64,000 bases of DNA from NCBI RefSeq assembly GCF_003071065.1, contig NZ_QCXX01000003.1:62001-126000 (forward strand). The letters run 5' to 3'. The translations under genes and the position numbers were made by a program. Under the pieces are notes generated by a model. It made no database searches, was not told the origin of the DNA, and was given only the letters and a program-made list of their open reading frames with translations. How positions within the stretch are numbered: position 1 is the stretch's first letter; every line of letters starts with the position of its first letter. This stretch comes from Sphingobacterium athyrii. GTDB taxonomy: Bacteria; Bacteroidota; Bacteroidia; Sphingobacteriales; Sphingobacteriaceae. Of the stretch, positions 44,020 through 54,272 are shown in pieces.

Positions 44020-46134
44020 ATGAAAAAAGAAAAGAATTTAAAAACTGCTGAGATTGATCAGCGTTTAGTAGACAATATTGAACAGATTATGACCACCAAT
44101 GATGGTGTGCCTATTTCTGATAACAACAATACATTGAAGGCAGGTGAGAGGGGGCCATCATTACAGCAGGATCATATTTATTTTGATAAGTTGATGCATT
44201 TCGACCGAGAGCGTATACCAGAACGTGTCGTTCATGCCCGCGGATCAGGTGCCCATGGTATTTTCGAAGCCACTGCTGACTTATCCCAATATACAACTGC
44301 AGCATTTTTAAAAAAAGGAACAGTAACTCCTGTTTTTACGAGATTTTCTACTGTTGCGGGTTTCAAAGGCTCTACAGACCTTGCCAGAGATGTAAGAGGT
44401 TTCGCTGTTAAATTCTATACCGAAGAAGGCAATTACGATCTTGTGGGGAATAACATTCCAGTTTTTTTTATTCAGGATGCGATGAACTTCCCAGATCTTG
44501 TCCATGCTGTAAAACCAGAGCCGAACAATGAAATGCCGCAGGCGGCATCGGCACATGACACCTTTTGGGATTTTATATCGCTGATGCCCGAGTCTGCACA
44601 CATGATCATGTGGACTATGTCAGATCGTGCGATACCCCGAAGTTTCAGGATGATGGAAGGTTTCGGCGTTCATACATTTAAATTTGTGAATGCCGAAGGA
44701 GTAGGTACATTCGTTAAATTTCATTGGAAGCCGAGATTAGGTGTACATTCGGTCGCATGGAACGAAGCCCAAAAGATTTCAGGATTTGATGCTGATTTTC
44801 ATCGAAGGGATCTTTATGAAGCTATTGAGAACGGAAATTTTCCACAATGGGATCTCGGTGTTCAATTGATTCCAGAGGCAGATGAGCTGAAATATTCGTT
44901 TGATATTCTTGATGCGACCAAGATTATTCCAGAGGAGCTGGTGCCAGTTCAGATTATCGGAACGATGACACTGAACCGCAACCCGGAGAATTTTTTTGCA
45001 GAGACCGAACAAGCCGCTTTCGACCCCGGAAGGCTAGTACCGGGTATAGATGTTTCGGATGATCCGCTATTGCAAGGACGGATATTTTCCTATATGGATA
45101 CCCAAAACTATCGATTAGGTGGTCCTAATTTCCATGAGCTTCCTATCAATCGTCCAGTGACGGGTAAGCATAATAACCAAAAAGATGGTTTTGCGCGGAC
45201 TGAGATCCCCAAAGGTGCTGTGAGTTATTTTCCTAACAGTAAGGCTGTGGGCTGTCCTTATCATGCAATGCTTAATGATGGTGTAGGGTTTGAATCCCAC
45301 AAGCAGCCTATCAATGGTTCAAAAGTTAGAGCTCGCTCAGATTCCTTCGCAGACCACTTTACACAAGCAAGACTGTTTTTTAATTCACAGAGTCCAGAAG
45401 AACAGGACCATATGGTTAATGCCTTGAGCTTTGAGCTTTCGAAAGTTAACGATGTTAATATACGAACGCGAGAACTGGCAATTTTGAATCAGATCGACGA
45501 AGAACTAGCAAAAAATGTCGGTACAAACCTCGGACTTATCCCACCAAAAGAACTTGATCCCTTAACTCTCAAATTTGCACGCCAGAACCACCCCGAATAT
45601 CCTCTTAAACCGGTCGAGCCAGAAGTTGAAAAGTCTGCAGTTTTGAGCATGAAAGTAAAAGATGGCGAGGGAACAATCAAAACCAGAAAGGTTGCTTTCC
45701 TTGTTGATAATGGAGCTAGCAAATCCTCCATAGATAAAATGAAAACTGCTCTTGAAAGGGAAGGGGCACAAGCCGTTCTGATTTCATCTCATGTAGGAAA
45801 GATCCGGTTCAAGGAAGGAACAGAAGAAGATATTCAGCATTCATATCTTACTGAAGCATCTGTTTGTTACGATGCATTCTTTACACCAGCAGGTGAATCG
45901 GTAAAAGCCCTTGCGCAAAATGCCGATTACCTCCAATTTATCAATGAAGGTTACCGACACTGTAAAACGCTCGCATTTGCACAAGATGCTGAAGAGTTAG
46001 CTGAACGATCATTTATTAAAAAAGATAAAGGTGTTATTTTCGAAAGCAAGGATAATCTCACCGAGGATTTTATAGCGATCATGAAAGGGCATCGTGTTTG
46101 GGAGAGGGAAAAATCAAGAAAGGTACCTTCCTAA
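44020..46134 (+). CDS. katE: Large-subunit (HPII-type) monofunctional catalase
   Basis: A 704-aa catalase that breaks hydrogen peroxide to water and oxygen. Distal His72 is in RVVHARGSGAHG and Asn156 in FFIQDAMNFPD; the haem-ligating Tyr lies in RIFSYMDTQNYRLGG. After the catalase core, a C-terminal GATase1/flavodoxin-like domain (about 540-700: RKVAFLVDNGASKSSIDKMK, SYLTEASVCYDAFFTPAG) marks the large clade 2 form. A terminator follows at 46152. No OxyR gene is adjacent. Confidence 0.97.
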   Translation: MKKEKNLKTAEIDQRLVDNIEQIMTTNDGVPISDNNNTLKAGERGPSLQQDHIYFDKLMHFDRERIPERVVHARGSGAHGIFEATADLSQYTTAAFLKKGTVTPVFTRFSTVAGFKGSTDLARDVRGFAVKFYTEEGNYDLVGNNIPVFFIQDAMNFPDLVHAVKPEPNNEMPQAASAHDTFWDFISLMPESAHMIMWTMSDRAIPRSFRMMEGFGVHTFKFVNAEGVGTFVKFHWKPRLGVHSVAWNEAQKISGFDADFHRRDLYEAIENGNFPQWDLGVQLIPEADELKYSFDILDATKIIPEELVPVQIIGTMTLNRNPENFFAETEQAAFDPGRLVPGIDVSDDPLLQGRIFSYMDTQNYRLGGPNFHELPINRPVTGKHNNQKDGFARTEIPKGAVSYFPNSKAVGCPYHAMLNDGVGFESHKQPINGSKVRARSDSFADHFTQARLFFNSQSPEEQDHMVNALSFELSKVNDVNIRTRELAILNQIDEELAKNVGTNLGLIPPKELDPLTLKFARQNHPEYPLKPVEPEVEKSAVLSMKVKDGEGTIKTRKVAFLVDNGASKSSIDKMKTALEREGAQAVLISSHVGKIRFKEGTEEDIQHSYLTEASVCYDAFFTPAGESVKALAQNADYLQFINEGYRHCKTLAFAQDAEELAERSFIKKDKGVIFESKDNLTEDFIAIMKGHRVWEREKSRKVPS

Positions 46135-46151
46135 CATCTAGCATAAAGCAG

Positions 46152-46185
46152 ATAGCCGTTTGAAAGGACGGCTATTTGGTTTTTA
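46152..46185 (+). terminator. Terminator after katE
   Basis: ATAGCCGT (46152-46159) pairs with ACGGCTAT (46168-46175) across 8 nt, followed by TTGGTTTTTA. Confidence 0.75.
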
Positions 46186-46265
46186 CACATTATGGAAATC
46201 GCATATTGTTTGTCGTTATTCAAAAGAAGTAGCATGGAAAAAGTAGCAAGTAAAAAGATCTGACC

Positions 46266-46361
46266 TTTGCAAAAAAGCAATCCGGATTGGAGATAAATAT
46301 GATGCCAGTTCCTAACACTTATCCATTAAAGTACGATAAAGAAGGAAAATTAAAAAGATAA
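46266..46361 (+). pseudogene. Short gene scrap downstream of katE
   Basis: One frame reads FAKKQSGLEI, then NMMPVPNTYPLKYDKEGKLK and a stop: a plausible protein C-terminus with no start or upstream domain. Family not recognised. Confidence 0.25.
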
Positions 46362-46416
46362 TGCTGTTGAATCTGCATCCTTCGATATAACAAGTCTGTT
46401 GATAGTTGATATCATT

Positions 46417-47302
46417 TTAGTTCGCTAAAAACTCTTTGATCAATTCAGCTGTTTCAATTGGTTTTTCAGCAAGAATAAAATGGCCACAGTTTTCGATTTT
46501 TTTTAATACTAAGTCACTTGTGATCTCTGGTAATGAATGATGAAGTAAGTCATAGCCACTTGCACCGATTGCCAGAACCGGCATTTCCAATTTATTATAG
46601 CTCTCATAGTCTTTAATATCTTGCGGAAAGGCCTGATACCATGCATTAGAACAACGAATACCATCTTTATTGTCATAAGCCTCACTATAAACGGATTTAT
46701 CAAATTGGCTTATGCTATCTTTATTGACAAGAAGGTTGTCGAATAACCAAGAAATGACAATTGACATGCGCCCCTCAAGTAGCTTTTCGGGCAATTCTTT
46801 TACCTGATTGAAAGCGAGCCACCAGGGATATAGATAACTGGTCCCCAAAACAGGTAACATGGGCAGCTGATACATGTTTGGGTCTGGATGTGGTGTATCC
46901 AGCAGTACTAATTTTGCAGGTTGCTTTAGGGTAATTACAGGCAAAACTAAATGCAACATGTGCACCGATATCATGACCGGCGATAGAAACTTTGTCAAAA
47001 CCCAAATAATTGATTAGTCTATATATATCCTTTGCTATGTTCTTTTTTTCGTAACCATTTTCCGGTTTATCCGAACTGCCCATTCCCCGGATTTCGACGA
47101 CAATTACCTGGTAAATTTCAGCCAATATCGGCATGATATGATGATATGCCCACCATGTTTCCGGGTAACCGGGAATGAGTATTAAAGGTTCCCCTTTGCC
47201 TCCGCTAACATAATGCATGGATATATCATTTATTACCGTATAATTGTTTGTGAAGCCGGGTACTAGTTTAATAAGCTCTTTGTCTGAATATGCTGTTTTC
47301 AT
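46417..47302 (-). pseudogene. Alpha/beta hydrolase (epoxide-hydrolase-like), frameshifted
   Basis: The N-terminal part, from the ATG at 47302, carries PLILIPGYPETWWAYHHIMP, VVEIRGMGSSDKP and the nucleophile elbow GHDIGAHVAFSFACNYPK. Near 46920-46925 the frame shifts by one base. The second frame continues PAKLVLLDTPHPDPNMYQLP and runs to ENCGHFILAEKPIETAELI, which holds the catalytic His. Both halves look well preserved, so the lesion is recent, or a sequencing error. The gene diverges from a MerR-type regulator across a perfect dyad. Confidence 0.85.
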
Positions 47303-47369
47303 GATGAAAAGATAACTTGTGATTGCGATTGATTTTCTATTGACAAATTTAACCTGTATTTTTACAACC

Positions 47370-47399
47370 CACAAGTATGAAGTATACTATATACTTGTG
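47370..47399. promoter_or_regulatory. Candidate MerR-family operator
   Basis: CACAAGTAT (47370-47378) and ATACTTGTG (47391-47399) are perfect inverted repeats with a 12-bp spacer, between the divergent hydrolase and merR-type genes. On the minus strand TTG-N20-TAAATTTG starts within this dyad and would drive the hydrolase. Confidence 0.65.
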
Positions 47400-47426
47400 T
47401 TATTTGTTGTAAATAATTGATTATCA

Positions 47427-47795
47427 ATGAAATTAATTAGTCAGCTGTCTCGGGAAGCAAACATACCTATTGGAACTATACGCTTTTATGAAAAGAGTGG
47501 CCTTATTTCGGGGACGACAAAGCAGGGTGTTACATCCAATAACTACGTTTATTATGACGATGAAGTAACCGAAAAACTTAGGTTTATAAAAATGGCCAAG
47601 GCTGTAGGCTTCACCTTAGCAGAGATTAGACAGGTTATTGATGCATGGTATCAAAAGGAGCTTACTAAAGCCAGTAAAATGGAAGTGCTTAATCTTAAAT
47701 TGGAACAGATTGACACCAAGATAGGGGAACTTAAGGCAATGAAAAAACAAATAGCACGATGTAAATACAATATCGAAAATGGCCTAAGTCAATAA
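47427..47795 (+). CDS. MerR-family transcriptional regulator
   Basis: A 122-aa regulator: N-terminal winged HTH (LISQLSREANIPIGTIRFYEKSGLISG, LRFIKMAKAVGFTLAEIRQVI) and a C-terminal dimerisation coiled coil (LNLKLEQIDTKIGELKAMKKQIARCKY). One Cys near the end is too little for a metal site of the classic type. Likely controls the divergent alpha/beta hydrolase and itself. Confidence 0.9.
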   Translation: MKLISQLSREANIPIGTIRFYEKSGLISGTTKQGVTSNNYVYYDDEVTEKLRFIKMAKAVGFTLAEIRQVIDAWYQKELTKASKMEVLNLKLEQIDTKIGELKAMKKQIARCKYNIENGLSQ

Positions 47796-48095
47796 CTTGG
47801 TTGTAACGGTCTAAGACCGTGATCTGATTATGTAAAATATACTTCACATTATCCCTTGTTGCGCCATAAAAATTTTTGCCAGATCGTCACGCAGGATGTC
47901 AAGTTGTTCCGAAGTCTGCATTTCCTTTTGGAAAAGATCTTATGATTTGAATATCTTTTATTAACTAACCCCGTACCTATCCATATTGCATTTGTCGTGA
48001 TTGGATGAGAGAAAGACAGTGCAATTTTTAAAACATTAAAATATTCTTTTATATTTTAAAAAATAAACGTTAATTTGACACTAATTAATTTTGTC
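47796..48095. other. 300-bp spacer before the PUL 2 edge
   Basis: AT-rich, no gene. It leads into the GH43 C-terminal remnant at 48096; no clear promoter or terminator is recognised. Confidence 0.4.
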
Positions 48096-48233
48096 TACCA
48101 TAATGGAGGCATCAATACGAATGGGAAAAGTTATAGCCGATCGACCTTTATAAACAACCTGGAGTATCGCGCAGATGGTACTATAAGATGGATTAATACA
48201 ACCACGGAAGGTCCTTTTAATGAAATAGATTGA
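48096..48233 (+). pseudogene. C-terminal remnant of a GH43-type enzyme
   Basis: One frame reads YHNGGINTNGKSYSRSTFIN, then NLEYRADGTIRWINTTTEGP and a stop. This is the C-terminal strand pair of GH43 enzymes (YHNxx...SYxRSxxxxxLxYxxDGTI). The catalytic domain is missing. It ends just before the GH97 start codon, so PUL 2 once had another GH43 at this edge. Confidence 0.6.
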
Positions 48234-48241
48234 TAAAAGGT

Positions 48242-50215
48242 ATGAAATATAAAATTAATTTATTGACCATAAAGAAACTAATAACTCTTAGTGCATTGTT
48301 GACAATGCTATTTTCGGGGCTGCGTGCACAGGAACTGCGGGTAACTGGGCCAGACGGGAAATTGGAAGTAAACTTATCGTTAGAAAAGGGCAAACTTTAT
48401 TATCGCGTGAACCTAGCTGGACAGGAGATGTTAGAAAATTCGCCCTTGGGCTTGCTGGGCGACAAGGTCGATCTTGCCAGTAATCTCCAGTTGGTTGCTT
48501 CCGACACAAAGACAATCGACCAAAAGTATGAGGAACCTAAAATCAAACGTAGACTGGTACGTTATCAGGCAAACGAATTGCTTTGTACATTGGAGAATAA
48601 CTTAAAACAACAGCTTGTTGTGATTTTTAGGGTCAGCAATAATGATATCGCTTTTCGCTATGGTATCCCACAGGTGGCGGAACCCGCAAATTTTCGGGTC
48701 GAGGAAGAAATAAGCGGTTTTAAATTTCCCCATTCAACCACCACCTTTCTCACCTCACAAGCTACACCGATGATCGGCTGGAAGAAGACAAAACCGAGCT
48801 ATGAAGAATCCTATGTACCGGATCAGGCGATGGGCGTACCGTCGAAATACGGCGTTGGTTACACCTTTCCGGCGCTTTTTCATGTAGGGTTCAGAGGTTG
48901 GGTACTGCTTTCGGAAACTGGATCGAATGGCAGTTACTGCGGCACCAAGCTCAGCGAAGGCACAAAATCGGGTTTTTACAAAATTGCCTTTCCCGAGAAA
49001 GGTGAAAATAATGGCATTGGCGACCGGGGCCCGACGCTAGCGCTACCGGGCTTTACACCATGGCGTACAATCACTGTGGGCAGTACGTTAAAACCTATTG
49101 TGGAGACCACGATTCCTTTCGATGTAGTCGAACCGCAGTACAGGGCAAGTAAGCCTTATACCTTTGGACGTGCCACTTGGAGCTGGCTGGAGTGGCAGGA
49201 CGGAAGTATTAATTTCGAAGATCAGAAAAAATTTGTTGACCTATCTGCTGCTTTGGGTTACGAATTTGTCCTGGTGGACAATTGGTGGGACAAGGAGATC
49301 GGGCACCGTAAAATCGAAGAGCTTGCGGCCTATGGACGAGAGAAAGGTGTGGGACTCTGCCTTTGGTACAACTCAAACGGGTATTGGAACGACGCACCAC
49401 AGACACCTAAAAATCGGATGAATACGGGTATTGCGCGAAAAAAGGAAATGGCCTGGATGCAAGCTGTCGGAATCAAAGGAATCAAAGTCGATTTTTTTGG
49501 TGGCGACAAACAGGAAACACTGCAGCTTTATGAAGATATTCTTGCGGATGCAAATGATTATGGGCTGACCGTGATCTTTCATGGATGTACCTTGCCCCGG
49601 GGTTGGGAACGCATGTATCCTAACTTTGTGGGAAGTGAAGCGGTATTGGCATCCGAGAACCTCATCTTTACACAAGACGCCAATGATAACGAAGCTTTCA
49701 ATGCTACTTTGCATCCCTTTATACGTAATGCTGTAGGGGCCATGGATTTCGGTCCTGTGCTGCTCAACAAACGACATAATCGTGAAAACAATGGGGGCAC
49801 GGTCCGTAAGACAACAGAAACATTTCAGTTGGCCACGGCGGTATTATTCCAGACTCCCGTACAGAATTTTGGACTAACACCCAACAATCTACTTGAGATG
49901 CCCACGCATGTGATCGACTTTATGAAACAGGTCCCCACCGTATGGGATGAGACGCGGTTTGTGGATGGTTATCCCGGAAAATATGTGGTGCTGGCGAGAC
50001 GCAAAAAAGAGCAGTGGTATATTGCTGCTGTGAATGCCGAAGGGAAGGAAAAGACGATTGAGGTGACCCTGCCCATGCTTTCTGAAAACGTCGTGCAATG
50101 CATCAGTGACAATAAGTTGCGCGGGTCGGAGCAGAAAACGATCAGCCTAAGCCGCGAGAAAACAGTCAGATTAACCTTGCAATCGAGTGGTGGGGCCATA
50201 TTGATTGGAAAATAG
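48242..50215 (+). CDS. Exported GH97 glycosidase
   Basis: A 657-aa SusB-family enzyme that cleaves alpha-linked glucose or galactose. The signal peptide ends near LRAQ. The N-terminal beta domain (LRVTGPDGKLEVNLSLEKGKLYYRV) is followed by the (beta/alpha)8 barrel. D417 in IKVDFFGGD aligns with the nucleophile of retaining (alpha-galactosidase-type) GH97; the acid/base Glu probably lies in NFVGSEAVLASE. That would favour alpha-galactosidase over the inverting glucosidase, but this needs a structural alignment. Start at the ATG at 48242. Confidence 0.9.
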   Translation: MKYKINLLTIKKLITLSALLTMLFSGLRAQELRVTGPDGKLEVNLSLEKGKLYYRVNLAGQEMLENSPLGLLGDKVDLASNLQLVASDTKTIDQKYEEPKIKRRLVRYQANELLCTLENNLKQQLVVIFRVSNNDIAFRYGIPQVAEPANFRVEEEISGFKFPHSTTTFLTSQATPMIGWKKTKPSYEESYVPDQAMGVPSKYGVGYTFPALFHVGFRGWVLLSETGSNGSYCGTKLSEGTKSGFYKIAFPEKGENNGIGDRGPTLALPGFTPWRTITVGSTLKPIVETTIPFDVVEPQYRASKPYTFGRATWSWLEWQDGSINFEDQKKFVDLSAALGYEFVLVDNWWDKEIGHRKIEELAAYGREKGVGLCLWYNSNGYWNDAPQTPKNRMNTGIARKKEMAWMQAVGIKGIKVDFFGGDKQETLQLYEDILADANDYGLTVIFHGCTLPRGWERMYPNFVGSEAVLASENLIFTQDANDNEAFNATLHPFIRNAVGAMDFGPVLLNKRHNRENNGGTVRKTTETFQLATAVLFQTPVQNFGLTPNNLLEMPTHVIDFMKQVPTVWDETRFVDGYPGKYVVLARRKKEQWYIAAVNAEGKEKTIEVTLPMLSENVVQCISDNKLRGSEQKTISLSREKTVRLTLQSSGGAILIGK

Positions 50216-50255
50216 GTTTTTTATTTCTCTTTTTTTTGCCTTTTTTTGTTGTCCT

Positions 50256-53200
50256 ATGAAGAAATGGCTGATAGTTCTCATCTTAATATGGCAATGCCTA
50301 CCAGTATCTGGACAAACGGATCGGACTCATTTTTTTTCGCTACGCGAAGGCCTTACAAACCAGCAGGTACTTGATATTGTACATGATGACGAAGGCTTCA
50401 TGTGGGTTGCGACAGAACTTGGATTGAACCGATTTGCAGGAAAGTCATTTAAGCATTACTATGCTTCTAAAAGGAAAGACGGGCACACTGTCAATAGCAA
50501 CGAGATCAATACGCTGCTCCATGACGATAAAAAGTTGTATATCGGTACGCGCGCGGATGGTTTAAATGTCCTTGATTTAACGACAAATAAATTCAGCTAT
50601 TATGTGCATGATCCAGCTGATCCAAAATCCATTGCTACAAATGATATTACAGATATGATTCGTGCAAGGGATGGCGGCCTATGGTTAGCGACCTATCACC
50701 AGGGGATTCAGCACTTCGATCCTATCAGAAAAGAATTTCAACACCTCAATAAAAGTAATTTACCGGATTTCCCTGAAAACAGTATATGGTCATTAGCCGA
50801 AGACCGAAAAGGAATGCTCTATGTCGGCCATGTAAAAGAGGGAGTCACGATCCTGAATCCAATACGTCGATCTTTAAAACGCTTGACTTACCAAAATTCC
50901 GGAGCTGAATTGCCTGACAACGAGGTTAAAGTCTTATTTTGTGATCAATATGACAATATCTGGATCGGCACCCGGAAAGGGCTTGCCGTCTATCATACCT
51001 CGAGTGGTCAGCTAATGCATATATCTCTGGCTGCGTCGTCTAAAAATGGAAATGAGCCCTTTATTTATGCAATTAAGGAATTTGGCGGTAAGCTTTGGAT
51101 AGGAGCAGAATCGTCTCAGCTTTTTGTAATACAACTAGGCTATGGATACGACAAAAGGGTCGAGGGTGTCCGGCAAATACAGCTTTTTGACCTGGGAAAG
51201 GGAAATAATTCAATGGTCCAACATATTACACCGGACAAATTTGGGAATCTTTGGCTCGCGCTATACGGCGGTGGTGTGGGGGTGATCAGCCATATCAAAC
51301 CCTTTTTTAATGTTTTCCCGACAGGCGCATTATTGCCGGATCAGCTGGCAACAGTGAGTAATATTATCGTCAGGGGTACAGACGCGGTCTGGTTGACGAC
51401 AGAAGGCTCCGGAATCGTAGAGATGGGCAAAAATGGCAGATTACTCAAATGGATGACACAAAAGAACGGCAGTCCTGATGATTTTATATTGGCTGCATTT
51501 AAGGATCATAAGCAGCATGTCTGGTTAGGTTTACGAAAAGGCGGTGTTGCAGTTTGCTATGCCGGATCCACAACATGGCATACGATAGATCTTGGAGAGC
51601 CAGTGTCGGAGGTTCGCGCAATTTATGAAGATCACAGCGGTGTAATCTGGATTGCTGCATACCAGGGTCTGTTTATCTATGACCCGCACAATCATAGCGT
51701 GCAAAAATTGCTGATCAACAATCCGATGCTCGGAGACTATGCTCCTCGAGCGCTTGTCGAGGACGGGAAGCATAATATGTGGGTAGGAACGTATGGACAA
51801 GGGTTGTATGTGTATAATGATAGTCGGCAGCTGATTCGGAAAATGGATAGCGGAAATGGATTGAGAAATAATACTGTCAACCATTTGCTATGCGATAAAA
51901 ATAATAATATCTGGATTGCGACAAATCAGGGAATAGCTTTACAGGAAGCTCAACGCGGAATAGGTGAACTGAAAGCTTTAATGCCTCCGGGTGACGATGC
52001 CTGGCTGTTTGTCAATGGCCTTTCAGAAGATCAAAATGGGCATATCTGGTGCTCTACAAAGTCAGGTATACTGCGCTTTTTACCCAAAGAAAACCGCTTT
52101 TTACAATACGATCAGTCATTCGGCCTACCACTGGGAGGTTTTATAAATGGAAGTGTGGGGCGGGATTTGGCAGGACGCCTGTATTTCGGGATGCAAGACG
52201 GCATATGTTATTTTGATCCGAATGAAATCCCCTCAAAACTGCCAAAATCTCCGATTCGGCTGAGCCGATTTATTGTTTTCCGCTCCGGCGAATCGAATGC
52301 ACAGGAAGACAAATATCTTACATCATCCGATGAGATCAGGCTTGATCATAACGAGAATAGCTTTCGTATCGAGCTTGCGGTCATGGACTATGCGCTGGAT
52401 GGATTGGTCGAGTTTGGATACCGGCTTCAGGGACTTAATAACGACTGGATTTTCCTAGGCAACGAAACTAATCTTGATTTTCGGAATGTACCCTATGGAG
52501 ATCATGAACTTTTGATTCGCACACGCATGAAAAATGGGCAATGGTCTCAAACCTGTCAACGTTTACTGATTAAGATCAAACCACCTTTTTATCTAAGTCT
52601 GCCCGCAAAAGTTACTTATTTTCTGATTTTTATGCTGGTCATTTATGTGCTTATTTTCTTTTACATAAAAAGAATAAAGGCTGAGTCTGAACTGAAGCTG
52701 AAAGAACGCCAGCACCTTCAGGATGAACGCTTGCATAACGAGCGCATGAATTTCTATACCCATATCACGCATGAACTCCGTACACCATTGACGCTCATAT
52801 TGGGGCCGCTGGACGATTTGTCTCACGATGAACAATTATCTCCTAAAAACAAAGGATTAGTGTATACGGTTCAAAAAAGTGCCAACCGGCTTTTTACTTT
52901 GGTTAGCCAGCTTTTGGAGTTCAGGAAGGTGGAATCGCAGTTTAAACCACTTGTACTTGAAGCTGGGACCTTGAGTGACATGCTTGTTGATATCGTGGAT
53001 AAGTATCGAACCTTAAATAACAAACCAAACGTTGAGATATATGCAAATTTGCCCGAAACAGATTACCGTACTTTATTTGATGCAGAGATCATACAGTTGA
53101 TCGTAGATAATTTGCTTTCTAACGCCTATAAATATACCGATTCGGGCCATATCAGGCTGGGCCTTAAGTATGAGCAATCAAATTTAACCCATTGGGCAGT

Positions 53201-54272
53201 TTTATCCATTGAAGACACGGGTCGTGGGATTCCGGCGGACCAAATGGACCGAATTTTCGATAAGTTCTATCAGATTCCCGGCAGGGGAATCCACGGAACG
53301 GGCATAGGTCTGGCCCTGGTCAAAGAATTGACGGCGATTCATCAAGGTAAGATCGAGATTAAAAGCACAGAGGGAATGGGAACGACGGTATCAGTCCGGT
53401 TTTTAGCAAATAGAGTCGACGTTGATACTCCAAAAGCAGTGGAATTGATCGCGGAATCTGATCAGGTAGCTATGGATCTCAGTCGCCCATTGATTCTTTT
53501 GGTCGAAGATGATCCTGATTTACGCGCCTATCTGGGAGATGCCTTATGCCCAAATTACGAAGTTTTGCTTGCTGAAAATGGAGCAGTTGGATTGGACATT
53601 GCACAAAATAGGATACCCGATCTTCTAATAAGCGACATTATGATGCCCGATATGGATGGTTTTCTGCTAGCTGAAAAATTGAAGGATGAGCGTTCGACAA
53701 GCCATATACCATTAATCCTGTTGACGGCGAAAGATACGGATCTGGACAGGCAACGGGGGTATGACCTCGGAGTAGATTCGTATCTCACAAAACCGATCGG
53801 TACAGCTTTATTGCTCAAACGTATTGATAACCTGTTGCGCAAACAGAAGGCCATGAACAATGCTATTTTACAGAAAATCAAATTGGATCAGCCAACGGAT
53901 TTTGTAGAAAACCGGCAAACCGAAAAAGATGAGTTATGGCGTGAAAACGCATTTGTTCAGGATTTTGTGGCAATCGTAGAACAACATATGCAAGATGAGG
54001 TATTGGATGCCGCTACCCTGGCAGAAAAAATGAATATGAGCCAATCAACCTTATATCGCAAACTAAAAGGTATTACGGGGAGGAATATCAATCAACTTGT
54101 GCGTAAAATACGGATACATAAAGCTGCTGAGCTGTTACGTTCGGGAGCGTACAATGTGACCGAAGTTTCTTTTATGGTCGGCATCAATAGCGCTATTTAC
54201 TTTCGGCAATGCTTTAAAGAAGAGTTCGGACAGCTTCCTTCTGAATATCAAAAGTCGGGAGCGAAGAGCTAA
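50256..54272 (+). CDS. Hybrid two-component system regulator (HTCS) of PUL 2
   Basis: A 1338-aa inner-membrane sensor-regulator. Order: signal peptide (to about 22), periplasmic two-component propeller with repeated WVATELGLNRF-type blades (about 30-680), Y_Y_Y domain (about 700-775), one transmembrane helix near 785-805, histidine kinase with H839 in ITHELRTPL and ATP-binding N/G boxes (LVDNLLSNAYKYT, GRGIPADQM, GTGIGLALVKEL), receiver domain with D1127 in SDIMMPDMDG, and a C-terminal AraC-type HTH. It senses a breakdown oligosaccharide in the periplasm and activates the downstream susCD operon. Start at the ATG at 50256, where the signal peptide begins. Confidence 0.96.
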   Translation: MKKWLIVLILIWQCLPVSGQTDRTHFFSLREGLTNQQVLDIVHDDEGFMWVATELGLNRFAGKSFKHYYASKRKDGHTVNSNEINTLLHDDKKLYIGTRADGLNVLDLTTNKFSYYVHDPADPKSIATNDITDMIRARDGGLWLATYHQGIQHFDPIRKEFQHLNKSNLPDFPENSIWSLAEDRKGMLYVGHVKEGVTILNPIRRSLKRLTYQNSGAELPDNEVKVLFCDQYDNIWIGTRKGLAVYHTSSGQLMHISLAASSKNGNEPFIYAIKEFGGKLWIGAESSQLFVIQLGYGYDKRVEGVRQIQLFDLGKGNNSMVQHITPDKFGNLWLALYGGGVGVISHIKPFFNVFPTGALLPDQLATVSNIIVRGTDAVWLTTEGSGIVEMGKNGRLLKWMTQKNGSPDDFILAAFKDHKQHVWLGLRKGGVAVCYAGSTTWHTIDLGEPVSEVRAIYEDHSGVIWIAAYQGLFIYDPHNHSVQKLLINNPMLGDYAPRALVEDGKHNMWVGTYGQGLYVYNDSRQLIRKMDSGNGLRNNTVNHLLCDKNNNIWIATNQGIALQEAQRGIGELKALMPPGDDAWLFVNGLSEDQNGHIWCSTKSGILRFLPKENRFLQYDQSFGLPLGGFINGSVGRDLAGRLYFGMQDGICYFDPNEIPSKLPKSPIRLSRFIVFRSGESNAQEDKYLTSSDEIRLDHNENSFRIELAVMDYALDGLVEFGYRLQGLNNDWIFLGNETNLDFRNVPYGDHELLIRTRMKNGQWSQTCQRLLIKIKPPFYLSLPAKVTYFLIFMLVIYVLIFFYIKRIKAESELKLKERQHLQDERLHNERMNFYTHITHELRTPLTLILGPLDDLSHDEQLSPKNKGLVYTVQKSANRLFTLVSQLLEFRKVESQFKPLVLEAGTLSDMLVDIVDKYRTLNNKPNVEIYANLPETDYRTLFDAEIIQLIVDNLLSNAYKYTDSGHIRLGLKYEQSNLTHWAVLSIEDTGRGIPADQMDRIFDKFYQIPGRGIHGTGIGLALVKELTAIHQGKIEIKSTEGMGTTVSVRFLANRVDVDTPKAVELIAESDQVAMDLSRPLILLVEDDPDLRAYLGDALCPNYEVLLAENGAVGLDIAQNRIPDLLISDIMMPDMDGFLLAEKLKDERSTSHIPLILLTAKDTDLDRQRGYDLGVDSYLTKPIGTALLLKRIDNLLRKQKAMNNAILQKIKLDQPTDFVENRQTEKDELWRENAFVQDFVAIVEQHMQDEVLDAATLAEKMNMSQSTLYRKLKGITGRNINQLVRKIRIHKAAELLRSGAYNVTEVSFMVGINSAIYFRQCFKEEFGQLPSEYQKSGAKS

